From Lamellibrachia columna (Eukaryota; Annelida; Polychaeta; Sabellida; Siboglinidae), in NCBI GenBank assembly GCA_963662155.1, contig OY759261.1, positions 68,961,845 through 69,025,844 of the forward strand: a DNA stretch of 64,000 bases, written 5' to 3'. The notes under the pieces are model-generated. The model ran no database searches. It worked only from the letters and a program-made list of their open reading frames with translations, and was not told the origin of the DNA. This document shows positions 1 through 16,377 of this stretch, in pieces. Position 1 is the stretch's first letter, and each line of letters opens with the position of its first letter. A program made the translations under genes and the position numbers.

Positions 1-1315
1 TGGTCACATGTGTCGTTTCTAACGGGCTACAAGTTTTCAATACGGATTATTGTAGGAAAACGACCGTGTCCCTAATTTATATACAGGTTTGTTTGTACAT
101 ACTTTCTTGGTTTCGTCATAAAACACAAAATCGAATGATGTCTTAACTCATAGTTGTCGACGCACAAATACACTTGATACGTGCATGGAAAATTAGAAAT
201 ATATAATTGACACATATCTAACAAAGCAGCAATTTGGGGTCAGGAAGAACAGGATGACAGTAGAAAAGGCAACGGGAAAGGCAAACGCGCACTAGATCAC
301 ACTGTATTTAAATTTTGAGGAGTGATTTCAATGATGCATTAATTTAAGTGGATCCCTAGATTACATCACTGGGAATGTAGAATGTGCAGTCGTCATCAAT
401 GGTTATCAATGGTTAGCTGCAGACGATTCAATGTGGACATATGAGTGACACAGGGTTGTCTGCTGTCACTTATCTTGTTCAGTGTGTTCTTGGGTTCGTC
501 CTGGCTGAAGATATTATACAATGAGTTCAAGTTAGAGACACTTCTCAACTTTTACATCAGATATGCACATACCACAGCACTTATGTCTTCGATAAGCCAC
601 AACTCTCCACTGAAGAACTTCAAGTTGCTTTACTAAAGGGGCACGAACATCAACTTATATAAGTGTGACGCATCCCTTCGTTCGGACCTAACCTACCCTT
701 GATTGCTCGGGGTAGAACCCACGAAAACACACAGTTCCCCGGGATCAAAATCCGGATATTCTTTATGATATTTGCATAAAAAAATGTTGTATTGGCAGTT
801 GTACTGTCTGTGTTACTGGTCTTTGATCTTTGAATTTTCATGTGTTTATTGTGTATATCAAAGTTGTTTGCGCATCCAATATATGGGACTGAAATTGTGT
901 AGGCGTGCCGAGATACCTATTGGTATAATTAGTATATTTTTACTTTTTCGAAATTCATCTGGTGTGCCCTCCGGTGAGGATCTTGGGAGTCACAATTCCA
1001 AAAGGGCTGTAGAGGAAATTACAACGTAGGAATTTAAATGTTGTCCGCGTAATCGTAAAAAAATAAAAACAATAATGACACCTACAAATATGACGCTGGA
1101 TGTATTCAACAACTCTGCATAAGTTATTACAGTTTGTCTGTACCCAATAGAGGTGTTATAGAGAATGCAAGAGTGCGCCCGATCAAAAGCATGCTGTGTG
1201 CATTCCAACTCCGATGTGATTGATGAAAACTAAACATTTAGTCCGAACAAATATCGTTTTTAATAAGGTATTGATCATTCGCTTTGTAGATATTTCAAAC
1301 AAGTTGAGCCAGAAA
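1..1315. other. Triplicated block, copy 1 (first part)
   Basis: This stretch aligns by eye to 31790-33400 and 49950-51270 (for example TGGTCACATGTGTCGTTTCT at its start). It is copy 1 of a three-copy dispersed block. It contains a degenerate reverse transcriptase relic at about 440-640 and no intact gene. The RTE-like element at 1327-4559 splits it from its continuation at 4571. Confidence 0.75.
440..640 (+). pseudogene. Reverse transcriptase relic (block copy 1)
   Basis: The translation shows VTQGCLLSLILFSVFL followed by IRYAHTTALMS. These look like decayed forms of two reverse transcriptase motifs, GVRQGCLLSPTLF and RYADDTTLMS, of a non-LTR retrotransposon. The catalytic aspartates of the second motif are lost (DD replaced by HT), so the enzyme is dead. 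The two other block copies (32222-32470 and 50310-50530) keep the same segment with different lesions, so the relic was in the block before it multiplied. The exact clade cannot be named from so short a piece. Confidence 0.6.
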
Positions 1316-1326
1316 CATCAACACAG

Positions 1327-4300
1327 CCTGCCTACCTACCTACCTATCCTCTTCGGGCCCAGTGGCCCATAAGGCCGAAGTGAATCTCCTCCATCTTGTT
1401 CTGTCAGCTGCTACACGTCTGGCTTCGTTCCAGCTATTCCACCCCAATATACGTCTTTCATTTTCAATAGTTGATCGCCACGTTGTCTTTGGTCGCCCAA
1501 CCTTTCTTTTACCTTCAGGCGTCCAGGTCAGTGCAGTCTCACAATTGCTGTTCTTCTCCATTCGTAGGATATGTCCTACCCACTTCCATCTTCTTATCTT
1601 GACCTCAGTGCTGATTGTCTTCAATTTTGTTTTTGCCAGAATATCTCGATTTGATACAACGTATGGCCATCGAATTTGTAGGATTCGTCTTAAACACTTG
1701 AAAAAAAATGTATCTAACTTTCTGTTGTCTCCTTCGTTAATTTTCCATGTTTCACTTAAAAAGCCTCAATTTCGATCTCAATGTGTACATATTTGAACTC
1801 CATATCTGCTTTAGTTTCATTAAGGATACCCTCGCTTTACAAATTCTGTTAACAATGTCATCGCCGCCTCCTCCTTGCTTACTAACGTTCGCACCAAGGT
1901 AGTTATACTTGTCCACTTCCTTTAGCTCTTGATCATCGATTAGTATTCTGTTTTCGCACTTGCTGTTTATCCTCAATATTTGAGTTTTCTTTTTATTTAT
2001 TCTTAGTCCTGTCCTTGCTGCAAATTGATTCAGTTGTCTTGTCTTTGTTTGCATGTGTGTGTAGCATGATGACATGAGTGCTATGTCGTCGGCAAAGTCC
2101 AGGTCCTCTAGTTTTGACGTGAAGTTCCATCTTATTCCTGTTTTGTTTCCCGCTGTTGTGTTTCTCATTATCCAGTCCACTACTATCAAGAAGATAAATC
2201 CAGACATTACATCTCCTTGTTTAACTCAAGTTTTGACCTTGAACCACTCAGATTCCTCACCTTCGTCTAACACTGCACATTCACTATCTTCGTATAACAT
2301 CTGTACCATGTGGATTATCTTGCATGGAATTCCATAGCTCTCCATAATTTTCCATAGACTCTCTCGGTGCACTGAGTCAAATGCTTTTTCAAAATCCACA
2401 AACGTGATGTATAGAGTTGCCTGCCATTCCACTACCTGTTCTATAATATTTCGTAAAATAAATATATGTTCTACTGTGCCTCTCCCACTTCTGAAACCTG
2501 CTTGTTCGTCTCTCAACTTGCTGTTAACTCCATCTCTTATTCTGTCAAAGTAATTCCTCTCCAATTCCCGCACTCTGTCAGGTCACCTTTCTTCGGTATT
2601 TTAACGATCAGTCCCTGCTTCCACGTTTTTGGCACTTTCTCTTGTTCCCAAAATGTTCTGAATAATTTGACAAGCCATTTCTCTGTTGTATTCATGTCTG
2701 CTTTTAATAATTCTGCTGTAATTTCGTCCTTGCCCCCTGCTTTCCCGTTTTTCATCTTCCTTAGCGCTGTTCTAATTTCTGCCTTTGTTATTGGGTTAGT
2801 GCTGATTTCGTTTATGATCGGATCTATCTCCACATCTGTTACAGGGTCATCAGGTATAGGTCTATTAAGGATTTCCTCAAAGTGTTCTTTCCATCGCTTC
2901 CTTCTGGCCAATCCTTCCGTTATTAAGTTTCCACCTTTGTCTTTCACTGCATTTGTTGTCTTACGTTTGTCATTACTGAGGGTTTTTGTAATATCATACA
3001 CTTCTTTCATTCTTCCATTATGTGCTGCTTCCTCTGCTTCCATGGCAAGGTGGTCAACCCACTTCCTCTTGTCTTGTCTCATGCTCTTCTTCATTTCTTT
3101 GTCTTTACACCTATATTTATCCATGTAATTCTGCTTAATCCTGTCTGACTTTGTCTGCTCGATGTTGTTCTTCAGTCGTTTTCTCTCTTCTACTAACTCC
3201 CACGACTCCTTGCTGATCCATGGTTTTTGCCCTTTCTTTTTGTACCCCAGTACTTCTTGAGCTGTTTCTTTGTATGCATCCTCAAAGTCTTGCCATTGTT
3301 TCTCAACTTCTTCGTCGCTTGTTTCTTCGTAGTCTTGTAATATATCATATTTGTTGCGTAACTTCAGTGAGAATTGGGCTTTAATAGCTGGGTGCTGTAA
3401 CTTAATTATATCAAATTTCTTTCTGATCGCCTTGTTCTTTTGTTTTCTCTTTAGTTTCAGCTTGATTTTTGATCGCACTAATTGGTGGTCACTCGCAACG
3501 TCGGCTCCTCTCATGGCCCTAGTGTCCATTACTGATGTCCGGTGTTGCCTACTCACTAACACATGGTCTATTTGATTTTTTGTCTTTCCTCCTGGAGATG
3601 TCCATGTCTGTTTATGTATAAGTTTATGTGGGAAAATGGTACCTGTTACCACGAGGTTATTGAGTCCGCAGAAGTCAACAAGTCTTTCTCCATTGTCATT
3701 TCTTTCACCTACTCCATGGCTTCCTATTATGTTTTCATATCCGTCGTTGTCTTCTCCAACTTTGGCATTTAAATCCCCCATTACTAAGAGTATGTCATGC
3801 TTATGAACACTGTCCACAACTGTCTGGAGCTGTTCATAGAAATTGTCTTTATCTTCGACGCTGGCTTCATTTGTTGGTGCATAGACTTGTATGATCGATA
3901 ACTTTACATACATGGAGAAGAATCTAGCATAAATAATTCTATCACTGATAGCTTTCCATTCCAGCAATGCTTGTTCTGCTTTCTTCGTCATCATTATTGC
4001 TACTCCGTGTCTGTGTATGTTGTCTTCTCTCCCTGAAAAAAATATGCTCTCTCCGGTGTTCATCTTGACTTGTCCTTGTCACATCCATCTGCATTCACTA
4101 ATGCCCATGACATCTATTTTATATTTGTCCATTTCTCTTGCAAGCTGGGCTGATTTCCCTATAGAGTATAACGTTCTCACATTCCAACATCCTATATTTA
4201 CATTAACTTTTGGCTTGGTTAACGACGTTGTCAGCCTCCGAACTTCCGTTTGGCTTTGATCCGGAAGCGTCATACTGTCCAAATAAATGATGTCATCATC

Positions 4301-4559
4301 TGCTGGTATCTGGTCCGTCGCCTTCCTGTAGCCATTTCCAGCACAAGCTGGCTTTTGAAATTCACTTCTGGTTTCTGTAACATCATTTGAGCTGGGAGGG
4401 TTGTTGGCCCTCCGCAGTAGGTTTATTTTCGGGGTTTTCCTTCCCTTAGCCATAGCCTCGTTTGCCCAACACAATGTACTGGTTACCGGGGTGCACCACG
4501 GGGAGGTGAGGTTGACTTGAGTGTCTTTACGGTTGAGCGCATCAACACCCCTTACACCC
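1327..4559 (-). mobile_element. RTE-like non-LTR retrotransposon with 11-bp target duplication
   Basis: The element lies on the minus strand. It is flanked by the direct repeat CATCAACACAG at 1316-1326 and 4560-4570. Its 3' end carries a short (TAGG)n tail, seen on the plus strand as CCTACCTACCTACC from about 1328. The interior encodes an endonuclease, a reverse transcriptase and the C-terminal region typical of RTE-related elements; such endonucleases are often misnamed craniofacial development protein 2-like. It inserted into copy 1 of the triplicated block, after that block existed. The length, about 3.2 kb, suits a near full-length RTE element. Confidence 0.85.
1340..4474 (-). pseudogene. 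RTE-like endonuclease/reverse transcriptase, inactivated
   Basis: The endonuclease starts near 4270 with GCWNVRTL and ISECRWM. It continues with GDLNAKVG, IDHVLVSRQHR and SDHQLV. The reverse transcriptase follows with FVDFEKAFDSVHRESLW and LDFADDIALMSS. The C-terminal segment ends with RRWKWVGHILRM and GRPKTTW. The frame is broken by an in-frame TGA at 4079-4081 after the ECRWM motif and by a frameshift near 2540-2575. A second TGA lies at 2226-2228 just before the QGDVMSGF motif. A deletion near 1750-1630 removes the stretch after the KLRLFK segment. Catalytic residues are still present, so inactivation looks recent. The protein would have copied the element by target-primed reverse transcription. 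RTE assignment comes from motif order and spacing; a related clade such as RTEX is possible. Confidence 0.85.
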
Positions 4560-5149
4560 CATCAACACAGTACAGCTGACCAATCACTGATCAGTTGGGG
4601 CAAGCAACTGGCATGGGCCAGTTTTAGAAAGTCAGGACTCCGTGTCTGCTTCATATTCCTGACAGCTGTTCGTCAACACAACAAATGCTGAGCTGGATGA
4701 CAAAAGCCAGTGTGTATTCAGCCAGCACCAAAGAGAACATGCCACATGGCAATGCCTACTGCCATACCGTGAGAAGACACCAACATAGGAAGTATGTGGC
4801 GCATCTAATGGCCAATATTTGAATAATGGCTGACTGACAATAGTCACGAACATTATGTGGAAGTTACAGAACTTACCCAAAACGTTCAAGAAGAGAAGTC
4901 GTCCAAGAAGAGAAGCGACAATCACAGAGCAGAACTTTGTAGTGCAGTGGGTCCGCTGTCATATGTTTGAGGACCGCGAATGTTACACATTATCATGGAG
5001 GAATTTGACATAAAGTACTCTAGCAACACTGGAAAAGGTGAATATCCTGAAATATGACATGTTGACAATCCCGCTGGCCAAATTTGGATGTGAGATTAAC
5101 TTGAGACAGAACTGATCTTGATGACTTGACTACACACACTGAAGTTCTT

Positions 5150-5350
5150 GAAGTCGACATGGAGACTTGTGCGATGATCGATGGTCATGGAATCATACAG
5201 GCTCTTGGAAAGCGTAATGGTTGTCACGTATTTGGCGACTATGCAGAATGTGACAACTAATTTTGGAGAACACACAACAAGAGTTGATGTGGTATTTGAT
5301 CGGTACATTAAATTTAGGGAGTGACCCCATCAAAGTGAGTTGGCAAGAAT
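5150..5350 (+). pseudogene. Relic of an uncharacterised metazoan protein (MxDGHxxxQALGK segment)
   Basis: The plus strand reads METCAMIDGHGIIQALGK then HVFGDYAE, followed by stops. This recalls the MVDGHALIQAIGK...FGDYA segment of a large uncharacterised metazoan family. That family also has a YDHTNYARW segment and an EADTR segment. The YDHT part survives at 51589-51843 and the EADTR part at about 33520-33600, in the other two copies of this block. Stops (TAA, TGA) interrupt the frame after DYAECDN. The function of the family is not known to me. Confidence 0.5.
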
Positions 5351-5399
5351 ATTCCAATTCGTAATCTAGTCGATGCACAGCATGTCTCACTTCCACTGG

Positions 5400-5484
5400 C
5401 AGCCCATCCATTGCCTTGGGTTCGAAACAAGGCCCTGGCTTGCAGCCCATCCTTTGCCTTGGGTTCGAAACAAGGCCCGGTTTA
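5400..5484. repeat. 43-bp direct duplication
   Basis: Two adjacent copies of a 43-bp unit contain CCTTGGGTTCGAAACAAGGC. The GGTTCGAAAC core resembles a pol III B box, but there is no A box or tRNA cloverleaf. Confidence 0.8.
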
Positions 5485-5589
5485 TATAGGAGGCGGATTC
5501 TCCGATGCTACAGGTGCAAGGTCGGCAAGTCGAGACCATGAAGGAACTGACTCATACTCCATTCACTTGAGGCAGTCATAGGATGATAC

Positions 5590-7139
<1,550 letters not shown>

Positions 7140-7475
7140 TGTTTAAATTTAAGAACTAGTGCAATAAGCTGACAATCCTCAGAAAACGGCCACGTTCTTT
7201 GTCTCCAAAGTGGAACAAACAACTATTACACGAACATTAATTTCCATTAAATTCACATGCAGACATGATTAAAATGATAGATCAACTCAGGCAATTCCTG
7301 CAGTCTACGATTGATGCTAGCTGAGGAATTTACTTTCTAAGATATTTATTTACCAGATTCAGTGGCAACATACATGGCAATATTTTAATACCAATTAGAT
7401 TGATATGTGTAGCTGGCCTTATCATTAAAATGCAATATATTAAAGATAGCTGAGGGTCAGGTGGATAGTTTTTAT
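7140..7475 (-). repeat. Second copy of the G1 3' flank
   Basis: This repeats 8850-9195 in the same order: TTTAAGAACTAGTGCAATAAGCTGACA, the AATAAA-bearing AATTTCCATTAAATTC stretch, and GCAGTCTACGATTGATGCTAGCTGAGG. It is therefore a partial duplicate of the galaxin 3' flank, with CR1-like DNA between the two copies. Confidence 0.65.
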
Positions 7476-7523
7476 TTTGAATGTAAGGAATGTGCGAAGA
7501 TGAAGGGACTAGAGGTGGATATT

Positions 7524-7966
7524 TTTAACAAGATTTAACAAGATTGCAATCCCAAACAACAAGTTCCAGATGGCAAGTGGACAAGGAAGCCATTATCGAG
7601 AGTCCAACAATTTTCTCATTTATGTGTAACCCGCCCTTATCAAATATCTGTCAATTCAATTTTTATATATTCACACTACTAGCATTAACACAATCATTTG
7701 GTTTGTTCCATTCATTTATCACCCTCTGTGAGAAGTATGAGAGTATTTTCTCATGTCCAACCTACCCTGCTCCTTAACTAATGCTGCTTTGTGTCCTCTG
7801 GTTTTACTGCCTTCTTTAAGTTTGAAGAATATATTCCTATCAACATCCTTATAACCATTCTCTAGTTTTGTCAAACCACATTGTAATAATCGACTTTCGT
7901 AACTAAGGTCTCACAATTCTGGAATCATTTTAGTTGTTCTTCGTTGTATTCTTTCTAGCTTGTCAT
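7524..7966 (-). mobile_element. CR1-like 3' fragment
   Basis: On the minus strand this is the C-terminal and 3' untranslated end of the CR1-like family seen intact at 22661-25404. It finishes with the short CTTGTTAAAT direct repeats (plus strand TTTAACAAGATTTAACAAGA). It is 5' truncated, as is usual for CR1-type copies. Confidence 0.8.
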
Positions 7967-8835
7967 GGGAAGGGGAGTCATTTTATATATAAAAAAATAT
8001 ATTCAGGCTTATGAAATAAAATTAGAAAGGGAAGCAAATTGCGATGAAGCTATTTGGTGCAATATAACTACAGGAAATTTGACATTAATTATTGAATTTA
8101 CCGAAGTCCAAACATAAATGAAAGGAAAAACAGAAAATTACAAAACGCTATAAAAGAAGTGTGTAAAGGGGAATGTATCATAACGGGAGATTTCAACCAT
8201 GGACACATACAATGGAAATCTGTAGAGTGCAGAGGGTGAGGACCAACAGTTTCTACTTTTCTACTTTTAATTCAGGACAGCTTCCTTAGTCAACACATGC
8301 TAGAACCAACCATGGGATAGAATATATTAGATTTAGTTTGGTCTTCACAACATGAATTAGTGGACAATGTCAAAATACATGAGCCATTGGGTAACAGTGA
8401 AAATAATCAAATACGTTTTGACATCAAATTAAAATTAGAAAGTACAAATAAAAAATACAGGAGAAACTTCCACAAAGTTAGATATAAAGATATGAGAAAA
8501 TACTTAGCAAAGCTATTGAATGGAAGATATTGAATGGGTATGAAAATATTGATAGAAATATTTTTTTCCTACTCAAGAAAAATAATAGAACTAGAGGACA
8601 TGAGGTAACATTAGTAATCAGGAAGTACTCGTTCGCACATTCAATGAATGGAACAAATTATTTACAGATTGTGTAACTACTAGCAGCGTGAATATGTTTA
8701 AAAACTAAGTTGACACATATCTCAGGAGGGAGGACGGATTACAAATATTAAAATAAAATGTAATCTCGATAAGCCAATGGCTTCCTTGTCCACTTGCCAT
8801 CTAGGGCTTTCCGTTGGATGACAGTCTTGTTAAAT
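7967..8835 (+). mobile_element. CR1-like copy with a large internal deletion
   Basis: The plus strand has the endonuclease motif GDFNHGHIQWKS near 8190. After RKYLAKL near 8515 it jumps directly to NGYENIDRN of the C-terminus, so the whole reverse transcriptase is missing. It ends with the family 3' terminus (CTTGTTAAAT near 8826). It sits tail-out against the minus-strand fragment at 7524-7966, which gives an inverted pair with both 3' ends facing outward. Confidence 0.8.
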
Positions 8836-8849
8836 CGTTTAAAAGTACC

Positions 8850-9482
8850 AATTTACGAACTAGTACAGTAAGCTGACAGTCTACAGAAAACTGACATAAT
8901 ATTTCCAAAGAAAATATTATTTTCTTTTAAACCAAAGTGGAAAGAACAACTATTATACGAACTTCAATTCAACATTTATTTCAATTAAATTCAAATATAT
9001 CAGATGCAAAGATTATACAAATAATGCGTTTATTAAGGTAAGGCCTGCAGTCTATGATTGATTCTAGCTGAGGAATTTACTTTCTACAATATCTAGCTGC
9101 CAGATCCAGTGGCAATATACATGTCATTATTTTATTACTAACGATTCAATTGATACTTGAACTGGTAATATCATTAACATGCAGTATGTTAACAAAACAA
9201 TTCTCACGTCATGTAGAGAAGTTTTGCCAGAGATAGGCTTATATGGAGCTCAGAAACCCCCCACAAATTCCCATCCACTTACCGTTTGTTTACATAAATA
9301 GCAAGACTCAACTTCAGCTTACTCTTGTCAACTGCAATGTTATGTCTTATTTTTGTAATAGTCTACAGGGATACTGTATTAAGGCAAATGTTAGTTCAAT
9401 CAAATGTAGTGTACATTTATCCAGCTGATCGTTCTCGACTATCCACGTAATCATTACGTCATTCCTGCTTGTACGAGACAGT
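8850..9482 (-). other. G1 3' flank with candidate poly(A) signal
   Basis: This is shared with the sequence after the stop codon of G3, G4 and G6. A minus-strand AATAAA lies at 8975-8980, in the same context as 36729-36734 and 59906-59911. It is probably the 3' untranslated region plus downstream DNA. The transcript end is not determined. Confidence 0.55.
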
Positions 9483-9705
9483 TCAGTAGCGCCGACACAG
9501 CTCCCGTCCGCAGCATCCCTCCCGCTGCGTCCTCTTGCGATGGAGAGTTCCTTTGCAGCAGATGAACTGACGAAGGTTGTATGCCTTGCGGTAGCAGCAC
9601 CTCGTGTCGGCGGTGTAGCGGTGCAGCACTCCGTGACAGCAGATCGACTTGCCGTGGCTGAACATCTTATTGCCGCAGCACGCCATGCCGAAGGAGTATC
9701 TACAA

Positions 9706-10012
9706 AGGTGGTGGTGGTTGTGGTGGTGGTGGTCGTGGTGGTGGTGGTTGTGGTGGTGGTGGTGGTAGTGGTGGTGGTTTTGGTGGTGGTGGTGGTGGTG
9801 GTGGTAGTGGTGGTGGTGGTGGTGGTGGTGGTGGTAGTGGTGGTGGTGGTGGTGGTTTTGGTGGTGGTGGTGGTGGTGGTGGTAGTGGTGGTGGTGGTGG
9901 TGGTGGTGGTGGTGGTTGTGGTGGTGGTGGTGGTGGTGGTGGTGGTGGTGGTGGTGGTGGTGGTGGTGGTAGTAGCGGTGGTTGTGGTGGTGGTGGTGGT
10001 GGAGGATGGTGG
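9706..10012. repeat. (TGG)n triplet tract in G1 intron 3
   Basis: The TGG/GGT repeat has TAG, TTT and TTG interruptions and lies a few bases upstream of the exon 4 acceptor (on the gene strand it reads (ACC)n). Equivalent tracts occur at the same place in G3, G4 and G6. Confidence 0.97.
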
Positions 10013-11387
10013 TGTCGTTGTTGTTGGTGGTGCTGCTGGTACTGTTGTCGCTTTGTGATTAACACATGGCAACGTAATCGACATATTAATTAATTCAATG
10101 TGATGTATCTTTCATACAGACTAATCCAAGAGAACACACGTACACTGGCACTGTGCCAACTAATGCTACTCCTGTTCTCAACAACACACGCTACACTGCA
10201 CGACACTCCGAAATAGTCCAATAGTCGTGTACAGAATTAAGTGAGAGATGATCCCAATACGCCTTTATACTTACGACTTCTGGTATAGTTTGTTTCCGCA
10301 GCAAGTCCTCGTCGAGAGGATGTAGCTGACAGTCCCGCAGCAACTCTGCAAGGAACAGAAGGGAGGGTTTTTTAAACTGGTGTTAGTGTTGTTATTATTT
10401 TTAATTATCATTATAAGAAGACGAAAGAAAAAAGGCATAGAAACAGTAAAGTCCGTATTAGTTGTGTGGTGTTAGTCATGACGACAAAGGTAAGGGCAAT
10501 TCAAAATCCAATGTTTCCGCTCAGTGTACTGTGAATGACAGTAGAAGACTTTTTTATTTGACCAATGCAACGGTTCAAAAGATACAGATGTACATGTTAA
10601 CAAAACAATATTACATGGTATAAGTTTGCAATTTAAAAAAAAAAAATTTGTGTATTAAGATGAAATAATGATAGTAGGGTCAGGGACTCCTCTAAGACTA
10701 ATTAGTTGCTATCGAGGGACCACCTTATGAATTAGAATATTTATAAGTTAATAAATTAGTTGGCCTAGTAACTCTTAAGTATGCTACGAAACATCCTGGT
10801 TTACTCTAAGTTACTCTTTTTTTTAGATATTTATACAGCTTGTTTATAAACATTACGATACTTATGTACGATATATTTCCTTTATTTCGCTTCAACAAAT
10901 TCAGTAGGATTCGCCCTAAGAGATGTCCGGCAAAACCCGTGACATAATTATGGTAGTGACAGTGACAACTACGTAACGAAGACGACAGCGATACTGTCAC
11001 CGACATACCGTCGCGGTCACAGACGACCTTCCATTCACGACGCCGTCGCAACAGAGCTGCCTCCTGGTGTCGTACGTCTTATTACCACAGCACTGCGAAC
11101 TCCCAGAGGGGGCGCGGCGGATCTCTCCAGGCTGACGCCAGCCAGGGACGCAGCACATCTCCCTCGGGGGGTAGTACACCTTGCCATTGCAGCAGGTGAA
11201 GTGTTCCACTCCACACGATGGTCGACCGCTTAAGTTGTCCGACTCTACAGACACAGTTAGTCGCATCGCAGTGAGGACGGGGTATACTCGCTAGGTGGCG
11301 GGATAGTATATTGTTACCTCGATGTGATTATAATTTATAATTGTTTTATGCATGATTGATTGCTACTAAATATGCATACATCATACA

Positions 11388-11436
11388 CGCACGCACACAC
11401 GCACACACGCACACACGCACACACGCACACACATCT
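11388..11436. repeat. (CACACG)n microsatellite in G1 intron 1
   Basis: About eight CACACG hexamers. Related runs lie at 20545-20630 (G2) and 62195-62260 (G7), at the same place in intron 1. Confidence 0.9.
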
Positions 11437-12127
11437 CAGTTTAAAGGTTCCTCTTCAATTCGATTTTTTTCTCATTTCAAATTCATTGTGCGAAAAATAA
11501 AACTTACCGAGCACCCACTGCGACATGTTAGCTCAAACTTTTGTATGTCGTTTGTGAACACCCACTGCGACATGTTAGCTCAAACATTTTGTATGTCGTT
11601 TGTGAATCATCAGACACATTATTAAGTATTTAATGTTTGGTCAAATATTAATTGAATTGAAAAATGGAAAGGCTGAAAACTTGCGAATGTCACCATTGGT
11701 GAAACTTCGCAACTTTGTCATATGATCGTCGAGAGGATGTACGTCACGCCCATAAAGTCAATTTTGGATATACTGGATATATATTTCGATCATTTGAACA
11801 AAAATACGCTTTTGTATTAAACCGACTCCGGATGTTATTTACATTATTCACGTACGACATATTTGGTCATCAACGACCGGATCGATACAATAATTCAGTG
11901 GTGCTTTTAGTGATGGTCCACATGGTGTGACGTCACCGGCTCTTCATACTGACGAAGACATGTTGAACGATGTTTCTGTATTATACGAAAGGTCCCACTT
12001 ACGCAATTTCCCGAATCCGTGTCCGGCTACGTCATTTCCTTGCGCCAAATCGTGACCAAAGCAACAACATGAGCATCATTCTGGTGGTCAGCGGTAGTTA
12101 TTTGTCAGTGCTAGAAATAGACATCGA

Positions 12128-12141
12128 CAGTGATATATATA

Positions 12142-12236
<95 letters not shown>

Positions 12237-12255
12237 TTTATATATAATATATAAT

Positions 12256-12335
<80 letters not shown>

Positions 12336-12367
12336 TATACACATATATATATATACATATATATACA

Positions 12368-12417
<50 letters not shown>

Positions 12418-12518
12418 TATATATAATATATATATATATATACATAAATATATATATATATTATATAATATATATACATAATTTTATATATATATTTATA
12501 TATATATATAAAATTATG

Positions 12519-12560
<42 letters not shown>

Positions 12561-12599
12561 GTATATATATATATATATATGTGTGTGTATATATATATA

Positions 12600-12648
<49 letters not shown>

Positions 12649-12679
12649 ATATATATATTATGTATATGTATATATATAT

Positions 12680-12710
<31 letters not shown>

Positions 12711-12724
12711 ATATATATATATAT

Positions 12725-12808
<84 letters not shown>
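12128..12808. repeat. (TA)n tract of about 680 bp
   Basis: Almost pure TA with occasional AA, CA and GT steps. It starts about 50 bp upstream of G1 exon 1 and ends exactly at the 3' terminus of a CR1-like element. It would form cruciforms. All tyrosine/isoleucine frames here are artefacts. Confidence 0.98.
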
Positions 12809-15621
<2,813 letters not shown>

Positions 15622-16255
15622 GTTATTATTATTATTATCATCTTTATTCGGACTCAAGATCCACAAGCATGTACATATTAAACAAATTGAAAGTTAGAAA
15701 TAGCAGCTACAAAACAAATTATATTGTGCTGAGATATGAAATCACAGCATTACATTCTTCCTTATTTAAGACATCGTCATTGTTACAATCTTTCATTTCA
15801 ACAAATTCACAAATCATGTTTGCATTGTCATAGTATGTAGCATTGACATTGATATTCCACATTTCTTTACATTTATGCTTAATAGCATTCAATAAGGCAT
15901 ATAGAACAGTTCATGGTGGGTCATGTTATATTTGGACATAATATGTCTTACATTCTGGCCCATAGTTGACCTATAAGCAAATGTCATTGTATTTGAAATA
16001 TAATTAACAACCATGTTATCTGACAAGGCTACTGTTCTGTAAAACTTTATACACCTAAAGGCCAAAGCCACATCTAAAGGTACACATTCAGCAATTAATG
16101 GTACTAAATCTCTGTGGGAAGCATATGGTAGCTTTCATATGGTAGCTTCCATACCTTATGTCTGTGTTGTCCCATTTTTTCTTATTTACTATACTAGCAT
16201 TTAAACACATGCATCTATAACCTGCTTCAGACATGTTTTTCGGACATTTTGTTAT
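15622..16255 (-). mobile_element. 3' fragment of another LINE, with (AAT)n tail
   Basis: The minus strand reads ALAFRCIKFYRTVALSDN, TMGQNVRHIMSKYN and then degenerate codons. It ends with CCGAATAAAGATGATAATAATAAT. This resembles the extreme C-terminus of a LINE ORF2 (FVKFYKS...NPVVR type) with a microsatellite tail. The clade is uncertain. It abuts the 5' end of the CR1-like copy. Confidence 0.5.
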
Positions 16256-16266
16256 TGGTTTATCTG

Positions 16267-16267
<1 letters not shown>

Positions 16268-16348
<81 letters not shown>
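16268..16348. repeat. (TA)n tract
   Basis: Pure TA, directly upstream of the 30-bp minisatellite belonging to the G1 module. Confidence 0.97.
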
Positions 16349-16350
<2 letters not shown>

Positions 16351-16377
16351 ATTTATACAGTTACTGGACACTTCAGC

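Larger units (their letters stand above)
4571..5585. other. Triplicated block, copy 1 (continued)
   Basis: This continues the block after the RTE-like insertion. It aligns with 51285-51700 (shared AACATGCCACATGGCAATGC-type sequence) and, at 5485-5580, with 33480-33600. It contains a relic of an uncharacterised protein family at about 5150-5350. No intact open frame was found. Confidence 0.7.
9483..12079 (-). pseudogene. G1, galaxin-like gene with frameshifted exon 1
   Basis: There are four exons on the minus strand: 12079-12003, 11244-11009, 10345-10275 and 9699-9483, all with GT/AG borders. Exons 2 to 4 are open with intact phases. They encode the di-cysteine series typical of galaxins: four CC pairs in exon 2, two in exon 3 and five in exon 4, ending CCGRELCRRY. 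Exon 1 is 77 nt rather than the 79 nt of G2 and G3. One base is lost in the TTGGTT run and one in the ATTTG(G)CGCAAGG run. Translation from its ATG stops after about 15 codons, so the signal peptide cannot be joined. Either it is a recent pseudogene or an unrecognised first exon rescues it. Exons 2 to 4 look functional, which argues that the loss is recent. Confidence 0.8.

Noticed and set aside
5400..5484. tRNA or SINE head suggested by GGTTCGAAAC
   Set aside because: No A box, acceptor stem or poly(A)-type tail. It is a simple 43-bp duplication.
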